A stretch of DNA of 64,000 nucleotides. Source: Methanoregulaceae archaeon. GTDB taxonomy: Bacteria > Armatimonadota > Fimbriimonadia > Fimbriimonadales > Fimbriimonadaceae. The DNA is taken from NCBI GenBank assembly GCA_020850325.1, contig JADZEW010000008.1:310001-374000 (forward strand). Reading direction: 5' to 3'. Below, in pieces: positions 42,180 through 50,433 of this stretch. The notes under the pieces are model-generated. The model did no database searches and was not told the DNA's origin. It saw only the letters and a program-made list of their open reading frames with translations. Every line of letters starts with the position of its first letter. Position 1 is the stretch's first letter. The position numbers and the translations under genes were made by a program.

Positions 42180-44621
42180 GTGGCTTACACTGCACTTGTG
42201 GGAACCACCCGCGTCGGCCTTGTTCTTGCCTTGCTCTGCGGAATCGCCGGAGTTGCGGCTGGGCAATCCACGACACGGGTCTCTGTTGCCGGGGTCAATA
42301 ACCAGGTCAGCGGGGCGAGCGACTATCCAGCTTGCAGCGCGGACGGAAGGTTCGTCGCTTTCGAATCGACGGCTGCGAATCTCGTGGCGGGCGATACGAA
42401 CGGCAGGCTCGACGTTTTCGTGCGTGATCGTCAGGCACAGACGACAGAACGGGTGTCGGTGTCGACCGCTGGGGTGGAGGGCGACTGGAACAGCCAAGAG
42501 GCTTCGATCAGTGCGGATGGTAGGTACGTCGCATTCACCTCCTACGCGACAACCCTCGTCGCTGGCGACACCAATGCGTTTCGGGACATCTTTGTCCACG
42601 ACCGCCTGACTCACGTGACAACCCGCGTATCGCGGAGCACTGAGGGGGTCCAAGCCAACGGATTCAGCGAGTATCCGCAGATCAGCGGAGACGGTCGCTT
42701 CGTCGTCTTTCAATCGTCGGCGCTGAATCTGGATCCGCCCGACATTGGGTTTTCCGACATCTTCATCCACGACCGGCTGATGGGCACCACCCGCCATGTT
42801 TCGCTGAACTCGGCAGGAGGTCTGGCAAGCGGGGCCAGCATCGTTCCCGCGATCAACTCCGACGGGCGATTCGTCGCGTTCGAGTCGTACTCCACGAACT
42901 TCGAGGCGGGGGACACCAACGGATACCCCGACGTGTTCATCAGGGATCGTGAGACGGGATTGACCTCCTTGGTCTCCCGAACCTCAGACGGAGGATTCCC
43001 GAACTCTGCGAGCTACCGACCGGCAATCAGTGCAGATGGTCGCTACGTCGCTTTCGAGTCTGTTGCCACCAACCTGGTTCCCAACGATACGAATGCGGTG
43101 CGGGACATCTTTGTGCGTGACCGGGAACTGGGGACGACGACGCGGGTCTCCGTGTCGACGGGTGGCGACCAGGCAAACGCGCAATGCTACGGCGCCACGA
43201 TCAGCGCCAATGGCCAGTTCGTGGTGTTCTATTCGATAGCCAGCAACCTAATCGAAGGCGACACCAACGGCGGCACCGACGTCTACCTGCACGATCGGCT
43301 GAGTGGCGAGACGTCTCGGGTGTCCGTTTCCACATCGGGCGGTCAGAGCAATGGCGTGAGCTACCACGCCGCTATCACCGGTCAAGGAGCTGACGTCGTA
43401 TTCCAGTCTGGCGCCTCGAACTTGATTGCGGGGGATACGAACAATGCGCCAGACATCTTTGCGCGGTGGATTGGACTTGCTCAGTACTTCGTTGCAAGCG
43501 TGTCGGTTGCTCCTTCCTCACTGCCGGGTGGAGCGTCCTCCACCGGGACCGTGACGCTCACCCAAGCCGCTCCAACGGGTGGGGCCGCCGTGTTCCTGTT
43601 TTCCAGCAACTCATCCCTGGTCACGGTGCCCTACTACATCGTGATCTCAGCGGGAAGCTTGTCGGGGACATTTCCGATTGCCACCTATTCTGTGACCACA
43701 ACGACCGCAGTCACGATCTTCGCCAGTGGCAACTCGAACTCGGCGAGCACGACCTTAACCGTGCGCGCTCCCGCACCTCTCTCGGTGGTTCCCGCCAGTC
43801 CGTCAATCGTGGGAGGAAACCCCACGACGGGTACGGTTTACCTCGATAGTTTGGCGGGCGCGGGCGGCGTGAACGTGAGGATGACGGACAACTCACCGTT
43901 CATTCTGATGAGCACGTATTGCGTCGTGGGGTCGGGCCAGACCAGCGGCAACTTCAACATCTGGACCTACGGGGTCTCAACGAACTCTCCCGGCACGATC
44001 TCGGCCTATGCCAATGGTGTGACCAAGACCTGCGTCCTGACGATTCTGCCCGCCGGCTTCCAACTGTTTTGGGTCAGCCCGACCGCAGTTATCGGAGGAA
44101 ATCCATCGGGAGGCAATGCCCGACTTGACGGCAAAGCCCCAAGCGGAGGCGTCTTGGTGACCTTGTCGAGCAGTGATACGTCGGCCGCCGCGATGAGCCC
44201 GACAACCACCATCGCGTATGGATCGAACACCAAGAACTTTCCCATCAGCTCATTTGGCGTGGACCTGACGAAGAATGTGACGATCACCGCCGTGGCGCTC
44301 GGCATCACCAAGACCGCCACCCTTCAGGTTCGACCGGCCGCGCTGTTGGGCATCACGCTTCTCGAGAACACGATTCAAGGCGGATCGTCGACGATCGCCA
44401 CGGTCACGTTGACCGGCAAGACCGGCCCCCTCGGACGCACGATCTCACTGAACAGCAACAATCCCAAGGTCATCGTGCCTGCGACCCTGTACGTGCCGCC
44501 CCAGAAGGTTAGCTGGACCTTCACCGTGCAGACTCAAACCGTGGCCGCCAACGCCACCTATACGATCACCGCGACGCAGGGAGCCGTCGTGAAGACCGTG
44601 GACATCACGCTAACGCCTTAG
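42180..44621 (+). CDS. Large exported TolB/PD40-like protein with four C-terminal Ig-like repeats
   Basis: An 813-residue protein with signal VGLVLALLCGIAGVAAGQS. Seven units of about 58 residues (about 28-430) share SADGRFVAFES, GDTNG and DVFVRDR, a PD40/TolB-type beta-propeller. Four units of about 90 residues then follow (about 437-813), each with an IVGGNPTTGTVYLD-like opening and a VTITA-x-G-x-TKT close. The same repeat closes the protein at 24765. The start is GTG at 42180; an in-frame GTG at 42198 also fits. It is probably surface-exposed, with unknown function. Its stop is three bases from the convergent end of the transporter operon. Confidence 0.85.
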   Translation: MAYTALVGTTRVGLVLALLCGIAGVAAGQSTTRVSVAGVNNQVSGASDYPACSADGRFVAFESTAANLVAGDTNGRLDVFVRDRQAQTTERVSVSTAGVEGDWNSQEASISADGRYVAFTSYATTLVAGDTNAFRDIFVHDRLTHVTTRVSRSTEGVQANGFSEYPQISGDGRFVVFQSSALNLDPPDIGFSDIFIHDRLMGTTRHVSLNSAGGLASGASIVPAINSDGRFVAFESYSTNFEAGDTNGYPDVFIRDRETGLTSLVSRTSDGGFPNSASYRPAISADGRYVAFESVATNLVPNDTNAVRDIFVRDRELGTTTRVSVSTGGDQANAQCYGATISANGQFVVFYSIASNLIEGDTNGGTDVYLHDRLSGETSRVSVSTSGGQSNGVSYHAAITGQGADVVFQSGASNLIAGDTNNAPDIFARWIGLAQYFVASVSVAPSSLPGGASSTGTVTLTQAAPTGGAAVFLFSSNSSLVTVPYYIVISAGSLSGTFPIATYSVTTTTAVTIFASGNSNSASTTLTVRAPAPLSVVPASPSIVGGNPTTGTVYLDSLAGAGGVNVRMTDNSPFILMSTYCVVGSGQTSGNFNIWTYGVSTNSPGTISAYANGVTKTCVLTILPAGFQLFWVSPTAVIGGNPSGGNARLDGKAPSGGVLVTLSSSDTSAAAMSPTTTIAYGSNTKNFPISSFGVDLTKNVTITAVALGITKTATLQVRPAALLGITLLENTIQGGSSTIATVTLTGKTGPLGRTISLNSNNPKVIVPATLYVPPQKVSWTFTVQTQTVAANATYTITATQGAVVKTVDITLTP

Positions 44622-44624
44622 GCT

Positions 44625-45590
44625 CTAGGTGCGAGCTGAGCGTTCGATGCCCTTTTGGATGATCACAAATATCAAGAGCAGTCCGCCGATGACGATCTTC
44701 GACCACCAGCTGCTCAACGTGCCTTGGAACGTGATCGCGGTGGTGATGATGCCCAGCGTAATGACCCCGAAAAGCGTGCCGATGACCGAGCCGTAGCCAC
44801 CCGAGAGGAGCGTTCCGCCGATGACCACGGCGGCGATGGCATCGAGCTCCAACCCCGTTCCCGAGAGCGCATTCCCAGAAGCCGTGTAGGTCGCGAAGAT
44901 CACGCCGCCGAGCCCCGCGCAGAAGCCGCTGAAGGCGTACACCTTGACGAGCGTTGCCGTCACCGGGAGCCCCATCGTGCCCACCGACGTCGGATTCCCG
45001 CCAATCGCGTAAACCGTGCGCCCGAACCGCGTCTGCCGCGCTAGGAACACGCCGAGCACCACGAATAGCACGAACACGATCCCGTTCCAGGTGAGCGTCA
45101 CGCCCCTGCCAAACTTGAGGCCCTCACTGGCCAGCGTCGAGACCAGCGGGTGCTCGATTTGCACCGACTCGCGGCTGATCGCCAGGGCGACGCCTCGCGC
45201 GAAGAAGAGGCCACCGAGCGTCACCAAGAACGGCGCGAGCTTGAACCGCGCGATGAGGAGCCCCTGCCCGAGCCCGAGCACCAGCCCGAAGCCAATGCCC
45301 GTCAGCATCGCGGGCACAGGGTGCATGCCCGAGCGATGGATGAGCACCGCCGTCAGGATGCTCGACGCGCCCGCCACGCTACCCACCGACAGATCGATGC
45401 CGCCGGTGATGATGACGAACGTGAGGCCGACCGCGATGACGCCCAGAAACGCGTTGTCGTCGAGGAAGTTGACTCCCACCCGCAGTGAGAAGAATCCGGG
45501 AAAGGCCAGCCCCGCAGCGATGTAGAGCAGCAGGCACACGACCACCGTGGCGATGATCGGTAGCCGCTCCTTGGTCCACAGGGCCTTCAC
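44625..45590 (-). CDS. yjfF: Furanose ABC transporter permease (YjfF type)
   Basis: A 321-residue inner-membrane permease of the RbsC/AraH family. NFLDDNAFLGVIAVGLTFVIITGGIDLSVGSV is the family signature; APFLVTLGGLFFARGVALAIS and AIGGNPTSVGTMGLPV follow. The second of two permeases in this operon is YjfF-like, as in the galactofuranose system YtfQRT-YjfF. The start is GTG at 45590 sharing GTGA with the ytfT-type stop. It is the last gene of the arabinose locus and is convergent with the propeller protein. Confidence 0.9.
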   Translation of the reverse strand: MKALWTKERLPIIATVVVCLLLYIAAGLAFPGFFSLRVGVNFLDDNAFLGVIAVGLTFVIITGGIDLSVGSVAGASSILTAVLIHRSGMHPVPAMLTGIGFGLVLGLGQGLLIARFKLAPFLVTLGGLFFARGVALAISRESVQIEHPLVSTLASEGLKFGRGVTLTWNGIVFVLFVVLGVFLARQTRFGRTVYAIGGNPTSVGTMGLPVTATLVKVYAFSGFCAGLGGVIFATYTASGNALSGTGLELDAIAAVVIGGTLLSGGYGSVIGTLFGVITLGIITTAITFQGTLSSWWSKIVIGGLLLIFVIIQKGIERSART

Positions 45591-46591
45591 GCGGGTGCCC
45601 TCCGCCGCTTGAGCATCTCATGAAACGCGGGCGCTTGGAGTAGACACACCGCAACGACGACGAACGCCTTGAGCACGAGCGTGATCTCGGTGCCGATGCC
45701 GCGGGTGAGAATGGACGTCGTCACGGTCTGCATGAGCACCGCGCCGATGAGCGCGCCGAAGAGACTGAATCGGCCGCCCGTCATCGCGGTGCCGCCCACC
45801 GCCACGGCGAGGATCGCGTCGAGCTCCAAGTAGAGCCCGGCGTTGTTCGCGTCGGCGGCCTTGATGTTCGAGGCGGCGATCACTCCGGCGAGTCCGGCGC
45901 ACAGACCGGAGAGGCCGTAAACCGCGAGGCGCAGCGTGCGGCCATCGATGCCCACATACCGCGCTGCAGTCGGATTGTCGCCGGTGGCTTCGATCAACAG
46001 CCCCAGCGCAGTCAGGCGAGTCAGCCCGCCGAAGAAGAGAGCCATCGCCGCCGTCAGCCACACCGGATTGGGCAGGCCCAGGGTTGCACCAATCGCAACG
46101 GTCGCGAACGAATCGCTGGGCACCGTGATGATCTGGCCGTTGGTGAGCAGTTGGGCCAACCCCCGCCCAGCGACCATGAGCAGCAGCGTGGCGACAATCG
46201 GCTGGATCCGAAAGAGCCCGACAAGCAACCCATTGAACAGACCACAAAGCACGCCAGCGACGACGGCGATCACGTTGGCGGCACCGACCGATTGCGGCCC
46301 GAGCGCCTTCAGCACAAACCCATCCGGCTGAACGACCAGCCCCGCCGCGACCGCGCCAGAGATCGCCATCACCGCTCCCACCGAGAGATCGACACCGCCG
46401 GTAGCGATGACCAGCGCCATGCCGAGAGCGAGCAGAGCCGCTGGAGCCGCGCGGTTGAGGATGTCGATCAACGAGCCGAACAACCGGCCGTCCCGCAGTT
46501 CGATCGCGAAGAAGCCGGGTGTGAACACCATGTTCAGCACGAGCACCGCCACGAGCAACGCGAGTGCGACTGCCCAGGGCCGGCGGTTCAT
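45587..46591 (-). CDS. ytfT: Furanose ABC transporter permease (YtfT type)
   Basis: A 334-residue inner-membrane permease of the same family, with RAAPAALLALGMALVIATGGVDLSVGAV, PIVATLLLMVAGRGLAQLLTNGQ and TGDNPTAARYVGIDG. It pairs with the YjfF-type permease. The frame stays open upstream to 46849, but that part is inside the ATPase gene. ATG 46591 overlaps the ATPase stop as ATGA and gives the normal N-terminus. Confidence 0.9.
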   Translation of the reverse strand: MNRRPWAVALALLVAVLVLNMVFTPGFFAIELRDGRLFGSLIDILNRAAPAALLALGMALVIATGGVDLSVGAVMAISGAVAAGLVVQPDGFVLKALGPQSVGAANVIAVVAGVLCGLFNGLLVGLFRIQPIVATLLLMVAGRGLAQLLTNGQIITVPSDSFATVAIGATLGLPNPVWLTAAMALFFGGLTRLTALGLLIEATGDNPTAARYVGIDGRTLRLAVYGLSGLCAGLAGVIAASNIKAADANNAGLYLELDAILAVAVGGTAMTGGRFSLFGALIGAVLMQTVTTSILTRGIGTEITLVLKAFVVVAVCLLQAPAFHEMLKRRRAPA

Positions 46592-48072
46592 CGGTCGCCC
46601 TCGGCAATCTGGTCCAGAATCGCCTGTTCGCTGAGGTCTTCGGCCTCGCCAATCATCCTCCGATCGCGCAGGATGGCGACCTTGGTGCTGCTTTGAACAA
46701 CTTCGCTGAGCTCGGAACTGACCAGCACGAACGCCATTCCCTCGGACCGCAACCGTTCGACGAGCCCGGTGATCTCGAACTTTGCGCCCACGTCGATGCC
46801 GCGGGTCGGTTCGTCGAGGAGTAGGAGCCGAGGCTGCGCGATCAGCCACCGCGCGAGGAGCGCTTTCTGCTGGTTACCTCCGCTGAGGCTGGCGATGCTC
46901 CGGTCGAGGTCAGGCGTAGCAATGCGAAGCTCGTCCTTCTTGGTGTCGGCGCTAGCCCAGGCGGTTCGCGGCAATCGCCGGAGCCATCCGCGCTGGACTT
47001 GAGCGACGATCAGCATGTTCTCGCGCACGCTCAGGCTAGGGAAGATGCCTTCGGTCTTGCGCTCTTCGGGCGACATGCCGATGCCCGCGCGCATCGCGCG
47101 ACGCGGAGTGAGGCGGGCGGGGATGCCTCCAAGGGTGAGGGAGCCCGTGTCCGGGCGATCGATACCAAAGAGCAAGCGCAGCGTCTCGGTGCGTCCGGAC
47201 CCAAGCAGTCCGGCGAGCCCGAGCACCTCACCGGGGCGGATGTCGAAGTTGAGCTGACCGACCGCGAACCGCCGTCCGAGCTCCTTGGCCGAGACCAGCA
47301 CTTCGCCTCCCGCGGAAACTTCGCGTCGAGGAGCCGCCGCCTCGCTAGGAGCCTCCCGGCCGATCATCAGCGACACCAACGCGCGCTTGGGCATCGCGGC
47401 GGGCGTATCGCATCCCACCTTGGTGCCGTTGCGGAGAACGGTGATTTGATCGGCGATGGCGTACACCTCGTCGAGGAAGTGGGTCACGTAGATGATGCCA
47501 AGGCCCTGCGCCTTGAGCCGGTGGATGACGGCGAAGAGGTTCTTGACCTCGTCGCGGTCAAGGCTGGCGGTGGGCTCATCAAGCACCAAGAGCCGGGCAT
47601 CGACATCGAGTGCTCGGGCGATAGCGGTCAGGTGTTGAATCGCGGGCGAACATGAGCCGATCGGTCGGTTGACATCGAGTTCAAGGCCGAGTCGGGCAAG
47701 CGCCTGGGTTGCGCGGCGCTTCACCTCGCGCCAGCGGATTCCCATCGGCCCCATGGGTTCCCGACCGATGACGATGTTCTCGGCGATGGAGAGGTTGGGG
47801 GCCAGGTTCAGTTCTTGGTAGACGGCGCTGATCCCGAGGCGCGTCGCGTCTTGCGGCGAACGCGGTCGGATGGCAGAGCCGCGGAGAAGGATCTCCCCCG
47901 CTTCGGCGGGATATACGCCGGTCAGCACCTTGAGCAACGTGCTCTTGCCCGCGCCATTCTCGCCCATGAGGGCGTGAACTTGACCCTCAACGACCTCGAA
48001 ATCGACGCCTTGGAGAGCCTGCACGCCCGGGAAGGTTTTCACGATCCCGGACATGCGAAGCAAGGAACTCAT
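46588..48072 (-). CDS. ytfR: Sugar ABC transporter ATPase, double domain (YtfR type)
   Basis: A 494-residue cytoplasmic protein with two fused ATPase domains, as in RbsA, MglA and AraG. The first has Walker A GENGAGKST near residue 37, a degenerate signature in IGSCSPAIQHLTAIARAL, and Walker B LLVLDEPTASLD. The second has the weak Walker A LGSGRTE typical of these proteins, signature LSGGNQQKALLARWL and Walker B LLLLDEPTRGID. It powers the YtfT/YjfF permeases. It starts three bases after the GH127 stop. Confidence 0.93.
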   Translation of the reverse strand: MSSLLRMSGIVKTFPGVQALQGVDFEVVEGQVHALMGENGAGKSTLLKVLTGVYPAEAGEILLRGSAIRPRSPQDATRLGISAVYQELNLAPNLSIAENIVIGREPMGPMGIRWREVKRRATQALARLGLELDVNRPIGSCSPAIQHLTAIARALDVDARLLVLDEPTASLDRDEVKNLFAVIHRLKAQGLGIIYVTHFLDEVYAIADQITVLRNGTKVGCDTPAAMPKRALVSLMIGREAPSEAAAPRREVSAGGEVLVSAKELGRRFAVGQLNFDIRPGEVLGLAGLLGSGRTETLRLLFGIDRPDTGSLTLGGIPARLTPRRAMRAGIGMSPEERKTEGIFPSLSVRENMLIVAQVQRGWLRRLPRTAWASADTKKDELRIATPDLDRSIASLSGGNQQKALLARWLIAQPRLLLLDEPTRGIDVGAKFEITGLVERLRSEGMAFVLVSSELSEVVQSSTKVAILRDRRMIGEAEDLSEQAILDQIAEGDR

Positions 48073-48075
48073 TGG

Positions 48076-50433
48076 CTAGTCTTCGACCTCGGTGACCTGC
48101 CATTCGTGGATGCCGACCGACCAGTTGGGTTGGAGCTTCATCACGAGGCGCAGCGCGGTCGTCGTCACCGGTTCGAACTTGATTTCGTGGAACTTGTCCA
48201 ATCCGACCGCGTAAGTGTCGCTGGTCTTCACCGGCTTCCATGCGGTGCCGTCGAGATACTGCAACTCCCAACTGACCGGCGGGCGGCACTCGCCGAAACC
48301 GGTGTCGTCGAACCAGTAGACCTTGGACGAGTTGAAAGTCCGCGGCGTCTTCCACGTGTACTGCGCCCACTCGTTGGTGCCCTTATGGGCCCAGTAATGG
48401 AACAGTTGGCCTGGGTGCTTGTTGGATCCCTCGATGGCCTTGCCGTCGCGGATGGCGGTGAGCGAGGATGCGCCACCCTGATAGCTCGCTGTGACGGTCG
48501 CCGATCGCTCGGGGCCGCCGGGGACGGGTGCCTTGGGGGCGTAGGGAAGCCAAACCGTCATCGCGCCCGCCTTCCGGTTGTCCCACACGTTGTAGGGGAT
48601 CGCTCGGATCTTCGTGCGCCGGTCGACCTGGAGGGGCTGGTAGAGCGTGCGACGCCACTCGGGTTCGTCGAACATCACGGCCTCGCCTTCGAGGACGGTG
48701 ACGCCGTTCAGGAGATCGGCCTCGTGCTTCGGTGTCAGCTTGGCTTCGAGCGGCAGATAGACGCCGTCGACCGGCGCCTCGTTGTCGACTTGCTCAAGGC
48801 AGTAGATGATGGGTCCGCGCTGCACGACCGCGGTCTCAGCCACGTCACGGGCCTTGGGGTGAGCGGCGACGCGTCGCACATCCATCGGCAGCTCGAGTTT
48901 GACCTTGTCGCCCTTCGCCCAAGCCTTGCGAACCGAGACATAGCCGTTCTCGATCTTCGTCTCGACCGACTTGCCGTTGACCGACACTTTGGCCGATCCC
49001 GCCCAGCTGGGAACCCGCATCATCAGCGAGAAGGGACTCTTGGCCGCTTGGTTGGCGGTGAACTGGATGTTGCCATCCCACGGATAGTTCGTCGCGATGT
49101 TGAAGTCGGCGACCAGGTCCTTGGTGAGGTCGGTCTTGACCGAGCCCGCCGCGTAGATGTTCGCATAGAGCGCATCGACCGACTTCGCATAGAAGTATTG
49201 GCCGACGGCGGCAATGGTGCGCGTCACGTTGGGCGGGCAGCACGAGCAAGCGAACCACGGCACGCGGTGGTGCTGACCTCGGCTAGCGAGCGGATTGGTG
49301 TAGAAGAACGTGTCGCCCTTCAGCGAGACACCCGACAGGAAGCCATTGTAGAGGGCGCGTTCGGCAGAATCCCAATAGCGCGAATCGCCGTGGAGCAGGC
49401 CCATCCGATGGCCCCACATCGCCATCGCGACCGACGCACACGTCTCTTGATAGGCCGAGTGGGTGGGGAGGTCGTAGTCGACGGTGAAGCCCTCGTTCGA
49501 TCCCGAGGGACCGAGACCGCCGGTGACGAAGACGCGCTTTTCGACAGTGTTACGCCAAACCCGATCGAGCATTTCGATCAGAGGCTGATCGCCGGTGGTG
49601 TTGGCATAGTCGGTCGCTCCCGAGAACAGATAGGCGGCCCGGACGGCGTGGCCCTTGATCTCGCGATGCTCCCGAAGCGGCATATCGTCGAGCCAATACA
49701 CGCCGTCGAAGCGCTCCTTGGGTTGATTGCGCTCCTCAGCAAAGAACTTCTTACCTCGATTGTCGAGGAAGAACGCGGCGAGTCGGTAATACTCCTGATT
49801 GCCGGTTGCCCGCCACAGCTTGATCAGTGCGAGTTCTGCCTCGGGGTGGCCGGGATAGCCCATGCGCTGTCCGGGGCCGTTGCCGAACATCTTGGCCAGC
49901 AGATCGGCCTTCTTAATCGCAATATTCAGCAAGCTCCGCTTACCGGTGGCCTGAAAGTGTGCGACCGCGGCCTCGAAGAGGTGCCCCGCGCAGTAGATCT
50001 CATGGTTGTCGGCGAGGTTCGTGAACTTCTTGTCCGGGGCCATCAGCGTGTACCAGCTATTCAAGTAGCCGTCGGGCTGCTGGGCTTTGCCGATGATGGC
50101 GATCATCTCATCGACCTTCTTGTCGAGTTCAGGGTCCTTCGCATGCATGAGGGCGAACGAGGCAGACTCGATGACCTTGTACACGTCCGAGTCGTCGAAG
50201 ATGAGGCCCTTGAAGCCTCCCTTTTCACCCTTGCCCGCACGGATCAGGTTCTCCATGCGGGGCGTCTCGTAACACATCTTGATCGCGTGCGGAATCGAGA
50301 TCTTGCGGTTGGTCTCTTGTCGAGGCTTCCAGAAGCGGTCGGCAACGACGACCTCGGTGAACGGCACTTCTTGCAGCCTCGCGAGCGGCGTTTGAGCAGT
50401 AACGGAGAGGAAGAGCAAGGAAGATAGGATCAT
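48076..50433 (-). CDS. GH127-family beta-L-arabinofuranosidase with C-terminal accessory domain
   Basis: A 785-residue exported enzyme (short signal MILSSLLFLSVTAQ). The GH127 catalytic domain has RFWKPRQETNRK, NHEIYCAGHLFEAAVAH, HSAYQETCASVAMAMWGHRM with the conserved Glu and Cys, and ACSCCPPNVTRT with the cysteine pair of the zinc-thiolate active site. The final 150 residues form a discoidin-like accessory domain (SSKVYWFDDTGFGECRPPVSWELQY), probably carbohydrate-binding. It removes beta-linked L-arabinofuranose. It overlaps the GH51 stop as ATGA and precedes the transporter genes. Confidence 0.93.
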   Translation of the reverse strand: MILSSLLFLSVTAQTPLARLQEVPFTEVVVADRFWKPRQETNRKISIPHAIKMCYETPRMENLIRAGKGEKGGFKGLIFDDSDVYKVIESASFALMHAKDPELDKKVDEMIAIIGKAQQPDGYLNSWYTLMAPDKKFTNLADNHEIYCAGHLFEAAVAHFQATGKRSLLNIAIKKADLLAKMFGNGPGQRMGYPGHPEAELALIKLWRATGNQEYYRLAAFFLDNRGKKFFAEERNQPKERFDGVYWLDDMPLREHREIKGHAVRAAYLFSGATDYANTTGDQPLIEMLDRVWRNTVEKRVFVTGGLGPSGSNEGFTVDYDLPTHSAYQETCASVAMAMWGHRMGLLHGDSRYWDSAERALYNGFLSGVSLKGDTFFYTNPLASRGQHHRVPWFACSCCPPNVTRTIAAVGQYFYAKSVDALYANIYAAGSVKTDLTKDLVADFNIATNYPWDGNIQFTANQAAKSPFSLMMRVPSWAGSAKVSVNGKSVETKIENGYVSVRKAWAKGDKVKLELPMDVRRVAAHPKARDVAETAVVQRGPIIYCLEQVDNEAPVDGVYLPLEAKLTPKHEADLLNGVTVLEGEAVMFDEPEWRRTLYQPLQVDRRTKIRAIPYNVWDNRKAGAMTVWLPYAPKAPVPGGPERSATVTASYQGGASSLTAIRDGKAIEGSNKHPGQLFHYWAHKGTNEWAQYTWKTPRTFNSSKVYWFDDTGFGECRPPVSWELQYLDGTAWKPVKTSDTYAVGLDKFHEIKFEPVTTTALRLVMKLQPNWSVGIHEWQVTEVED

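Noticed and set aside
47815-50427. Long open frame antisense to GH127 and ytfR
   Set aside because: It is a shadow frame in GC-rich DNA, with no domain motifs; the minus-strand genes are unmistakable.
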